DNA from: Leptospira saintgironsiae
GTDB lineage: Bacteria > Spirochaetota > Leptospiria > Leptospirales > Leptospiraceae
Direction of reading: 5' to 3'
DNA: 64,000 nt
NCBI RefSeq assembly: GCF_002811765.1
Contig: NZ_NPDR01000001.1
Coordinates: 496,001 to 560,000, forward strand
The notes beneath the pieces are model-generated. The model made no database searches, was not told the DNA's origin, and was given only the letters and a program-made list of their open reading frames with translations. A program made the translations under genes and the position numbers. Below, piece by piece: positions 56,919-64,000 of the stretch (position 1 is its first letter; each line of letters starts with the position of its first letter).

Positions 56919-58211
56919 ATGGAAAAGAATATAATTGAACTGATCACCCCCGTATTTTTCGTTTTGATAGTAGTAGAACTACTTTATTCCGTGTTTGGAG
57001 ACAAACCATTCTATCGTTTTAAGGATTCTATCAATAATCTTTCAGCCGGGATCTTCATGCAGATCTTTACAGTGTTTATCACTCTGGCATTGATGGCGGT
57101 ATACTCCTGGGTATATGCAAAATTTGGAATATTGAATATTTCGAACGATTCCTGGATAGGTTGGGTGTTTTGTTTCGTTCTCGCGGATTTTTTCTATTAT
57201 TGGTATCATAGATTTGGACACGAGATCAATATTTTCTGGGCTTCTCATGTGGCTCACCACCAAAGTGAAGATTATAATTTTACAGTGGCCTTAAGACAAG
57301 GAGTCACTCAGAATACATTCTCTCTTCCATTTTACCTTCCGTTAGCATTGATGGGATTTCCTCCTATCATGTTCCTTCTTTGTATCCAGATCAATTTTGC
57401 GTATCAATTCTGGCTTCATACTAGAGCGATCCCTAAGTTAGGAATTTTTGAGTGGGTATTCAACACTCCTTCTCAACATAGAGTCCACCATGGAAGAGAT
57501 CCTAAGTATATTGATAAAAATTATGCAGGAACACTTGCGATCTGGGACAGAATGTTCGGATCTTACAAAGAGGAAGAAGAAGAGCCTATCTTTGGGATCG
57601 TAAAACCTATGCAGACCTGGAGTCCTATTTGGACACAGTTCCATTATTTCGAAGAGTTATTTCATCTTTCCTGGAAAACTAAAAGCTGGAAGGATAAATT
57701 TTTAGTCTGGATCAAACCTCCAGGTTGGAAACCAAAAGATCTGGGAGAATCAGTGGTTCCTCCTGAGATTGATAGATCTACTTATGAAAAATTTAATACA
57801 CATATTCCTTATACATTACTAGCGTATTCTATCACTCAGTTCTTCTTCGGATTGGGTGCTTCGATGGTTTATCTAGAGTTCAAAAAAGAATTACCTCTTT
57901 TTGAAATGTGTGCTTTAGGTTTTTATGTTCTTTGGACTCTTTGGAATATAGGTGCGATCTTTGAGCTAAAAACTTCAGGTATTGTTTCTGAGCTGCTCCG
58001 CCTGGCTTCTATAGCCGCATTGACCTATGTGTATCCTTTTGATTTTACTCATGTAGAAAAATTGACTGCTGTTCTTCCAGTAGAAACTTTACAATATCTT
58101 CCTGAGCTAATGAAGCAGGTTGCATTGATCTCCTTCTTTGTATTGGGAGGCTTTTTGGTTTCTCAAAAAAGGTTTTTCAGCATCAAAGGATATACGCCTA
58201 AAACAGTTTAG
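56919..58211 (+). CDS. Fatty acid hydroxylase / sterol desaturase superfamily membrane enzyme
   Basis: 430 residues, an integral membrane di-iron enzyme. The histidine boxes are complete: HRFGHE (HxxxH), HVAHH and HRVHH, within a four-helix core (about 1-210), followed by a second membrane half (about 290-425). The order and the long C-terminal half resemble alkylglycerol monooxygenase (TMEM195-type) and sterol-desaturase-like proteins more than simple sterol desaturases. Family knowledge: these enzymes hydroxylate or cleave lipids using O2. Neighbourhood: directly behind the FadL-family porin but with its own promoter and a terminator in between. Substrate unknown. Confidence 0.9.
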   Translation: MEKNIIELITPVFFVLIVVELLYSVFGDKPFYRFKDSINNLSAGIFMQIFTVFITLALMAVYSWVYAKFGILNISNDSWIGWVFCFVLADFFYYWYHRFGHEINIFWASHVAHHQSEDYNFTVALRQGVTQNTFSLPFYLPLALMGFPPIMFLLCIQINFAYQFWLHTRAIPKLGIFEWVFNTPSQHRVHHGRDPKYIDKNYAGTLAIWDRMFGSYKEEEEEPIFGIVKPMQTWSPIWTQFHYFEELFHLSWKTKSWKDKFLVWIKPPGWKPKDLGESVVPPEIDRSTYEKFNTHIPYTLLAYSITQFFFGLGASMVYLEFKKELPLFEMCALGFYVLWTLWNIGAIFELKTSGIVSELLRLASIAALTYVYPFDFTHVEKLTAVLPVETLQYLPELMKQVALISFFVLGGFLVSQKRFFSIKGYTPKTV

Positions 58212-58241
58212 TTCCTGATTTTTGAGCTAGTTTTTAGAGCT

Positions 58242-58273
58242 AAAAGCGCCTTTTCAACGAAGGCGCTTTTTTT
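58242..58273 (+). terminator. Rho-independent terminator
   Basis: aaaagcgcctt (58242-58252) and aaggcgctttt (58260-58270) form a perfect 11-bp stem with a 7-nt loop and a T run. Confidence 0.95.
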
Positions 58274-58290
58274 GTGGTCGTGAAAATAAA

Positions 58291-58319
58291 TTGACGAACT
58301 ATGTTTCGGCAAGTATCCA
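58291..58319 (+). promoter_or_regulatory. Candidate sigma-70-type promoter very close to the start codon
   Basis: TTGACG (58291-58296), 17-nt spacer, TATCCA (58314-58319). The -10 box matches in three of six positions. A transcript starting about 7 nt further on would begin almost at the ATG at 58330, so the mRNA would be nearly leaderless. No ribosome site is visible before that ATG. Confidence 0.3.
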
Positions 58320-58329
58320 CATAGAACCT

Positions 58330-60438
58330 ATGATTTCTCGTTTTTCTTCCTCGGTTCTTGCAGCTTCCTTTCTGATTTTGCTAGGGACTAATTTTTACGC
58401 CCAAGAATCCGATCCTTCTGCAAGTGATACTCCTACAGCCATTACGGAAGAGGAGAAGGCTTCCAAGTCCCCTGTCTCAGTCTCTTACGCAAGGATTGAT
58501 TCTGTTCTGCTATATTCCGATCTGGTTTACGTCACAAGACAATCCGAGGTCAAACTTCCTACAGGAGTTTCGGAAATTTTATTGGGAGAAATTCCAATCG
58601 CTTCTTTGGACAAGAGTGTGATCATCACATTTACCGATCCGAATAGAAAATTTAAGATCAAAGGGATCCGAGTTTCAGAAAAAGCTTCTAGAAGAAAAAA
58701 ATCCCAAGAAGCCGAAGAATTGGAAAAAAGAAAAGAAGGTCTACTTTTAGCTTTAAGTACAAAGTCGCGAGAAGTCCAAGATCTTTTGGATTGGGAAACT
58801 TCTATCAAATCGATTAAACCCGCGATCCGAGAACAAGATGGATTAGTGGAGAAAATTGACTCAGAAAATTTTTCTTCCTTCCGTAAAACGTATACCGAAT
58901 TAGCTGAAGATAATACAAAACTTAGATTAGCAAAGCTGGAAGAGTTAGATCGTATCCGAGAAGAATTCTATATAGTTAGCACTAAGATCGCTCATCTTGC
59001 AGAAGGTGATACTCTACGAAGAAAAGAGATCCGGTTAGATGTGGAATCAGATTCAGCAAATGTATTTCCTTTCGAATATAAATATTTGATCAGAGGTGCG
59101 AACTGGTATCCTCGTTATACATTGGAGTTAAATTCAAACGGACAAGAGGCAGAGTTAGGTTGGCATGCATTAGTTCGTAACGAAACTGGAGAAGATTGGA
59201 AAAACGTTAGATTAGAATTTTCTACTGCTAATCCAAACCAAGACATAGATTTACCAGAATATAGAGAATACAGGATTGCTTCTAAGGAAGTAGCTGTTTA
59301 TTCAGGAGAAGGAGATTATTCTCCAGCTGATAAGGAATATGATGCTCCTTCTAAACCTTCTGCAAATGCTGGTAGCAGCGTACTCCGAAGCAAAAAAGAA
59401 TCTAAAAAATCTGCTCCTTCACCAAAGGTCTCTCAAAGAAGTAGATCAGAAGAGAGAATCGATGATGTACAATACCAGGAAAAAAATGATAGTCCTTTAA
59501 TGCAATCTCGTGCATTGATAGAAGGAAATTATAAAGATAGATCCAATTCACTTCGTGTAGAAGAAAATATGAATAGGCTTCAAGGAGAACTTGCGAGCCA
59601 AAAATATTCTTTCGACCAAGGATCTTATGAAGAATCCATTCGATACGGAAAAGAAGCTCTCCGCAGATTTTCAGGTTTAAGAGAAAGTTCCAGAAAAGAA
59701 CTGAAAGAGCTCGAAAATGAAGTACAAAATCTTTTGAATAGATCTTCTCAGTTGAGTTCGGATAAAAAATATTCTAGCCAGTTGATTGCTCCAGGAATTT
59801 CTTCCGAAGGATTTGATTTCAGATATATTGCTCAGTCTAGAGAAAAAATTCCTTCTGATCGTACATTAAATCGAGTATTTCTTCGTAAAAGAAATATCGC
59901 AGTTCGTCCTGGTTATGAAACTTCTCCGCTTACAAATGACGGAGTTTTTCTGAATGTAGTTTCTTCGAATACAGAAAGAGAACCTTTACTTGCTGGTCCT
60001 CTAGAAATTTACTCTGGAGAAAATCTTTTAGGAACAACTTCTGTCTCCACTTTAAAGCCAGGCCAAGAAATCAAAATGGAACTTGGACCTGATAGAGATA
60101 TCAAGGTAGAAAGGAAACAGGAGAAACTGGATGATAAGTCTGGGATCATTTCTCGGAAAAAGAATATTCGTTATAGAGTTACTATTTCCATTAAGAACAA
60201 CAAACGTAGAGCAGTTCCTGTCCGTTTGATAGATCGTATTCCTTATACAAACGATGATAGTGTAAAAGTGGAATGGTCGGCGGGCACAGATATTCCTAAG
60301 TCCAAAACGGAAGATGGAATTTTAACTTATGAATTTGAAATAGGTGCGAATTCTCGTAAGGCGGTTCAATTCGAATACACAGTTTCCTATCCTGCGGATA
60401 ATATACTCCGCGAAACGCCAGGTTCGGATTCATATTGA
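58330..60438 (+). CDS. MuiA/DUF4139-family exported protein
   Basis: 702 residues from the ATG at 58330, which begins a clean signal peptide (ending FYAQ); an in-frame TTG at 58291 would place 13 polar residues before it. N-terminal DUF4140-like domain (about 45-150), a coiled coil, then the DUF4139 beta domain with the SANVFPFEYKYLIRGANWYPRYTLEL stretch. Before the second half lies a charged, low-complexity insert (about 330-440) rich in Ser, Lys and Glu. Family knowledge: mucoidy inhibitor MuiA-like proteins, poorly characterised. It is followed by a paralogue without an intervening gene. Confidence 0.82.
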   Translation: MISRFSSSVLAASFLILLGTNFYAQESDPSASDTPTAITEEEKASKSPVSVSYARIDSVLLYSDLVYVTRQSEVKLPTGVSEILLGEIPIASLDKSVIITFTDPNRKFKIKGIRVSEKASRRKKSQEAEELEKRKEGLLLALSTKSREVQDLLDWETSIKSIKPAIREQDGLVEKIDSENFSSFRKTYTELAEDNTKLRLAKLEELDRIREEFYIVSTKIAHLAEGDTLRRKEIRLDVESDSANVFPFEYKYLIRGANWYPRYTLELNSNGQEAELGWHALVRNETGEDWKNVRLEFSTANPNQDIDLPEYREYRIASKEVAVYSGEGDYSPADKEYDAPSKPSANAGSSVLRSKKESKKSAPSPKVSQRSRSEERIDDVQYQEKNDSPLMQSRALIEGNYKDRSNSLRVEENMNRLQGELASQKYSFDQGSYEESIRYGKEALRRFSGLRESSRKELKELENEVQNLLNRSSQLSSDKKYSSQLIAPGISSEGFDFRYIAQSREKIPSDRTLNRVFLRKRNIAVRPGYETSPLTNDGVFLNVVSSNTEREPLLAGPLEIYSGENLLGTTSVSTLKPGQEIKMELGPDRDIKVERKQEKLDDKSGIISRKKNIRYRVTISIKNNKRRAVPVRLIDRIPYTNDDSVKVEWSAGTDIPKSKTEDGILTYEFEIGANSRKAVQFEYTVSYPADNILRETPGSDSY

Positions 60439-60446
60439 GGCTTATT

Positions 60447-62105
60447 ATGAAAAATTATAAAAATTTAATGTATTCATCTTTTGTTAGATTCTCCGTGATT
60501 TTTGGTTTGGTTTCTTTTCCGGTGTTTGGAAAAGAGTTCAGCCTTCCGATTAAGGAGGTAACTGTTCATCAGGGTACAGCTCAGATTTTAAGATCTGGAA
60601 GAGTCCAACTGGAGCCTGGAACAAACAAGATCGAGATCTCTTATTTACCAGTTTCTCTTTTAGAAGAAACCTTAACTGCGGCGGTAACTGCACCACAAGT
60701 TGAGGTCACAGGTTCAAGAACTTGGAAAGAAGAAGGTACTGCTGCTTCTAATCCAGAGGTTGCTCAACTCCAGAAAAAAGTTCAGCAATTAGAGAAGGAT
60801 CAAGAAAGTATATTAGCAAAAGAGAATGATCTAAAAGCAGAAAAAGAGCTATTATCCGAAATGCGCAAAAAAGTCTCGGATGTTGTAGGTCGAAATCTTT
60901 TATACGGAAGGGTAGAAGGAGATGGAAAAAACTGGGGAACTTATCTTAAGAAAACCAGAGATGAGGCCGTTTCTATTTTTGCTATTTGGGAGAAGTTAGA
61001 AAGATCCAAACGTAAGGTCCAAACTGAACTGGAGGAGGCTCGGGCCCAACTCTCGCTCCTATTATCCCAAGCAGAAAAAAGTACACGCACCACTTGGGTT
61101 CAAATCGTAAATACAAGTTCTGAGGCAAAAAGTGTAGAGCTTCGTTTGAGTTATTTAGTTCCGAGTGCAGATTGGAAACCTACTTATATTCTAACTGCAG
61201 ATGATTCTTTGAGCAAAGCGAAGTTAGAATATATAGTAGAGGTCCGACAAGAATCAGGAGAAGATTGGCGAGGGGTACAACTTTTACTTTCTACCACCAG
61301 ACCAGATCTATCTCTCAGAAGGGACAGACTTCGTCCATTAAGGTTATTTGATGTAGAAGTAGATTCCAAACAAGAAATTCTCACTAATCAAACTCAGGCA
61401 GTTGGCGCAGCTCAAATGCCTAACGAAGAATCTAATATTCCTTCTACCGAAGAACCTTCTCCTTCCAGTGAAAGAGGAAGTGGATTTTTGTTTAGGCTTC
61501 CTAAAACGATCACATTGGCGTCTCAAAAAGAATCCAGAAAGTTTGAGATGTTATCTTTTAGTGCACCTATTCAGGTAAAAACTGTCGCTTCTCCTAGATA
61601 CAAACCATTTCCTTTATTGGAAGCAGAGTTTCAAAACATGGGAGAATTTCCGATCCTTCCCGGAGAAGTTTCTTTGTTTAGAAGTTCAGGACTTGTAGGA
61701 AGAACAAAAGTTTCTTATGTTTCTCCGAAAGAAAATCTATCCGTATCTTTGGGGACCGAAGGTAGTTTAAGACTTTCTTATAGAAAGGATTGGAACCAAA
61801 CAAAAGAGGGACTTATCTCTACTCAAAAGGTAATGGAGAAGAAGGTCTATCTAAGTCTGGAAAATTTTGGCAAAGAAAGTAAAACTGTGATCGTAAGAGA
61901 GCAGATCCCAATTTCTGAATCTGCAAGTGTAAAGGTAGAAGTGAATCAAGAGGCAAGCACTCCTGGTTCTAAGGAATATCGAGCTAACTCAGGAATTATA
62001 GAGTGGAGCTTGGTGATCCCGCCTTCTGGAAAAAAAGAGATCAAGTTGGAGTATAAGGTGACTTATCCAAATCACCAAAACTTAGATTTTTTAAGATCAT
62101 TCTAA
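60447..62105 (+). CDS. MuiA/DUF4139-family exported protein, second copy
   Basis: 552 residues from the ATG at 60447, with GAGG six bases upstream; the TTG at 60435 lies before this site. Signal peptide about 1-28, the DUF4140-like part with KEVTVHQGTAQILRSGRVQL, a coiled coil (about 100-195) and the DUF4139 domain with YLVPSADWKPTYILTADD. It is the shorter relative of the gene upstream: same order, without most of the charged insert. The junction leaves 8 nt, so the pair is one transcript. Its stop is 4 nt from the stop of the convergent VWA gene. Confidence 0.85.
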   Translation: MKNYKNLMYSSFVRFSVIFGLVSFPVFGKEFSLPIKEVTVHQGTAQILRSGRVQLEPGTNKIEISYLPVSLLEETLTAAVTAPQVEVTGSRTWKEEGTAASNPEVAQLQKKVQQLEKDQESILAKENDLKAEKELLSEMRKKVSDVVGRNLLYGRVEGDGKNWGTYLKKTRDEAVSIFAIWEKLERSKRKVQTELEEARAQLSLLLSQAEKSTRTTWVQIVNTSSEAKSVELRLSYLVPSADWKPTYILTADDSLSKAKLEYIVEVRQESGEDWRGVQLLLSTTRPDLSLRRDRLRPLRLFDVEVDSKQEILTNQTQAVGAAQMPNEESNIPSTEEPSPSSERGSGFLFRLPKTITLASQKESRKFEMLSFSAPIQVKTVASPRYKPFPLLEAEFQNMGEFPILPGEVSLFRSSGLVGRTKVSYVSPKENLSVSLGTEGSLRLSYRKDWNQTKEGLISTQKVMEKKVYLSLENFGKESKTVIVREQIPISESASVKVEVNQEASTPGSKEYRANSGIIEWSLVIPPSGKKEIKLEYKVTYPNHQNLDFLRSF

Positions 62106-62109
62106 GATC

Positions 62110-63165
62110 TTATTCTGTTAGATTTTTTTCTCCACTCTTGTCTACGGAACTTGGGATACCTTTTGTATCCCAAAGTTCCAATTCCAAATTTAAAGGAAGA
62201 TGCGCTGGAGCTGAAATTTGAAATTCTCCTTCTCCCTTTCTTGCATGGAAACAGATCTGTTCTGTTCGTTCAACTCTTTCCGGCTCAGCGGCTCTTTGTG
62301 GATTCCAGTTTTGTATTTTAGAAGAAGCGGAACTTCTTCTTTTCAAATTTAAGATCACACATTGATTATCAGAATCGGAGTTTTCAAAAATAAATTTTAC
62401 TCTATAAAAATTCTCTTCTGAATCAGTTTGATTTTTTTCAATACCTGCAATTCTGATCTTAGGCCTACGTTTTTCTGGGTCTATTTCGGTTCTTTTAGGA
62501 ATAGGTTCTTGTTTTAAAAGATCTTCCATTGCAAGAAAGAAATCACTATCTTCTCCCACATTATAATATCTTCCGTTCCCTGTTTTTGCTAAAGATTGCA
62601 TCACTCTTTTTTCGTCTGGTTTCAATCCGAGACCGAAGATATGCATTTTAAAATTTATTCCTTTTTGTTGAAGGACCTGTAATTCTTTTTCTGGATTTCC
62701 GTAACAACTTTCAATTCCATCAGTCACTAGGATTAAGTCAGTCGGAGATTTTCTGCGGATGATATAATCTCCAGCGATTCGGATGGACTCTGCAAGTGGA
62801 GTTGCGCCGGAAGGAGTGAGACCGAAAAGTTTATTTTGAAAACCTGGACGATTTCCTTTTTCTAAAGGTTGGTAAAGTCTGGAAGATTGGCAACCAGGTA
62901 GGCGATTTCCGTAAGCGATAAAACCTACTTCAGTTTCTTCGGGAAGTTTATCTACATAATGGCGAACATACTTTTTTGCAAGATGTACCTTTTGGTAGAT
63001 TCCAAGATATTCATTCATGGAGCCACTTGCATCTAGGATGAATAGTTTTGCTGTTTCTGGTTGCCCTGGTACTGCGAGCTCAGGTGATGTATCTGAAATA
63101 ATAAAAGAAGGGCCAAGAAGCAAAGACACAATAAGAATAGATTTAAAATTTCGGAAAAAGACCAT
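62110..63165 (-). CDS. Secreted von Willebrand factor A-domain protein
   Basis: 351 residues. Signal peptide (about 1-24), VWA domain about 38-215 with the MIDAS motif DASGS (Asp45, Ser47, Ser49) and the later TPLAESI (Thr ligand) and VTDGIESC (Asp). The last 110 residues are a beta-rich extension. Family knowledge: VWA domains bind metal and partner proteins; in bacteria they occur in surface and batA/B-like proteins. It is convergent with the MuiA-like pair. Inference: a periplasmic or surface binding protein; partner unknown. Confidence 0.9.
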   Translation of the reverse strand: MVFFRNFKSILIVSLLLGPSFIISDTSPELAVPGQPETAKLFILDASGSMNEYLGIYQKVHLAKKYVRHYVDKLPEETEVGFIAYGNRLPGCQSSRLYQPLEKGNRPGFQNKLFGLTPSGATPLAESIRIAGDYIIRRKSPTDLILVTDGIESCYGNPEKELQVLQQKGINFKMHIFGLGLKPDEKRVMQSLAKTGNGRYYNVGEDSDFFLAMEDLLKQEPIPKRTEIDPEKRRPKIRIAGIEKNQTDSEENFYRVKFIFENSDSDNQCVILNLKRRSSASSKIQNWNPQRAAEPERVERTEQICFHARKGEGEFQISAPAHLPLNLELELWDTKGIPSSVDKSGEKNLTE

Positions 63166-63260
63166 GATGGATTCGAAATACTATAATCCTTATCGGATAA
63201 AAATAAAAACACCTTAGCGATATGGTTTTTCTATTTATGTCTTATTTGTTCTAAGTAAGT

Positions 63261-63902
63261 TTACTTCTTATTCCAATAAACAAACTGAGGATAAGATTCC
63301 ATTTCTCCAAATCGGACCTTAAAACAAGAAACAGATCCATATTCTAGAACCAATCGAAACGAATTCTCTAATGGAAAACCTAATACGATAGATGATAAAC
63401 ATCGGATTGGTCCGCCATGACTTACCCAGATGGTTTTGTATTCGGAAGTTTCCCCTTCTTCTTTTTTAAGATTTTCCCAGGTTCTTGCTTCTCGCAGACC
63501 TTCTTCCCAGGATTTCAAAATCCTTGTTTTTAATTCTGAGTAAGTTTCTCCGCCTGGAGGCCTTCTGTTTACATAATCTTCCATCCAAGGATCTGTTTCC
63601 GATCTTGGTAGGTCTTCCCACAAACGTCCTTCCCAATTACCGAAATCTAATTCTTGGATATTTGAATCTACTTTCCAAGCAGGAGCGATTGATTTTGATT
63701 CTAGATGTTTGCTGATATATTCGGCTAGACTATAACATCTAAATAAGGGACTCGTGCGGATAGAATGTACTTTTTCAGGAAGAAGTTTTAAAACATTTTC
63801 CGCTTCTTTTTCAAAACTAGAAGGAAGTCCTAGGTCCGATTTACCGTAACAGGTTCCAGGTTCAACTTCAGGAGTTGTATGTCTGACTAAAAAGATTTCC
63901 AT
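63261..63902 (-). CDS. cobC: Alpha-ribazole phosphatase-like histidine phosphatase
   Basis: 213 residues. Histidine-phosphatase motif LVRHTTPEV (His8) with the CobC-like [11 protein letters not shown] run, [16 protein letters not shown], and the C-terminal SHGGPIR (second His). The CYGxSD pattern distinguishes alpha-ribazole phosphatases from phosphoglycerate mutases. It dephosphorylates alpha-ribazole phosphate (or adenosylcobalamin phosphate) in cobalamin assembly. Its start overlaps the end of cobS by 16 nt, which supports the call. Confidence 0.9.
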   Translation of the reverse strand: MEIFLVRHTTPEVEPGTCYGKSDLGLPSSFEKEAENVLKLLPEKVHSIRTSPLFRCYSLAEYISKHLESKSIAPAWKVDSNIQELDFGNWEGRLWEDLPRSETDPWMEDYVNRRPPGGETYSELKTRILKSWEEGLREARTWENLKKEEGETSEYKTIWVSHGGPIRCLSSIVLGFPLENSFRLVLEYGSVSCFKVRFGEMESYPQFVYWNKK

Positions 63903-64000
63903 GCGGCGACGATCCCGATCAGATACAATAATTCAGTGACTTGTTGGACTGCGCCTAAACAATCTCCAGTATATCCACCCAGCCATTTTTTATAAAAACT
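63887..64000 (-). CDS. cobS: Adenosylcobinamide-GDP ribazoletransferase, 3' end (partial)
   Basis: Only the last 37 residues are in the window, running off the right edge. The frame reads [20 protein letters not shown], which is the conserved C-terminal signature of CobS, then a final membrane segment and a stop at 63887-63889. The stop lies inside the start of the cobC-type gene. It joins alpha-ribazole to adenosylcobinamide-GDP at the inner membrane. The short length makes only the family safe. Confidence 0.85.
   Translation of the reverse strand, partial: SFYKKWLGGYTGDCLGAVQQVTELLYLIGIVAAWKSF

Overview
The window is AT-rich, densely coded bacterial chromosome with no rRNA, tRNA, insertion sequence, phage gene or CRISPR array that I could see. 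The gene content (many TTG starts, large SpoIIE phosphatases and chemotaxis receptors, FadL-type and other beta-barrel outer-membrane proteins, MuiA-like proteins, LpxL/HtrB-type acyltransferase, an assimilatory sulfate operon, cobalamin genes) and the protein style point to a diderm spirochaete of the Leptospira type. That is inference from family resemblance, not from a marker gene.

Layout. 1-6623: a cassette of exported proteins built from choice-of-anchor-D (ASH-like) repeats, with a metzincin-type zinc protease (cut by the window edge), a subtilase with an I9-like propeptide, and a tiny separate gene that looks like a second, free-standing propeptide. 6661-14986: oxidative metabolism (alpha/beta hydrolase, flavin monooxygenase, divergent GMC oxidoreductase, CPBP membrane protease, a probable beta-barrel protein, a succinate-semialdehyde-type dehydrogenase). 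15113-24592: a mirror-symmetric signalling block, SpoIIE phosphatase - MCP - MCP - SpoIIE phosphatase, all on one strand. 24685-30218: ilvC, a secreted metacaspase-like protease, two small genes and a membrane-anchored MutS-like ATPase.

30291-42695: envelope block. Two alkaline-phosphatase-superfamily membrane transferases flank a Yej/Opp-like ABC transporter operon (two permeases, two ATPases, an AsmA-like protein, preceded by a CrtC/AttH-like secreted protein) and an LpxL/HtrB-type acyltransferase. 42696-43300 is a 605-nt gene-free region rich in inverted and direct repeats. 43301-49278 is a complete APS-type sulfate reduction operon (cysH, cysD, cysN, siroheme synthesis genes, sulfite reductase); the absence of an APS kinase agrees with the Fe-S APS-reductase signature of CysH.

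49334-64000: SSL/SMP-30-like beta-propeller and LysM-M23 peptidase (minus strand), a CPBP protease, an exported protein of unknown role, a ClC chloride channel with CBS domains, FadL-family porin, a fatty-acid-hydroxylase superfamily enzyme, two tandem MuiA/DUF4139-like proteins, a VWA-domain protein, a CobC-type phosphatase and the 3' end of cobS at the right edge.

The most unusual items are the free-standing propeptide gene behind the subtilase, the phosphatase/receptor quartet, the membrane MutS-like ATPase with its small partner gene, the repeat-rich region ahead of the sulfur operon, and the transporter operon lacking a substrate-binding protein.
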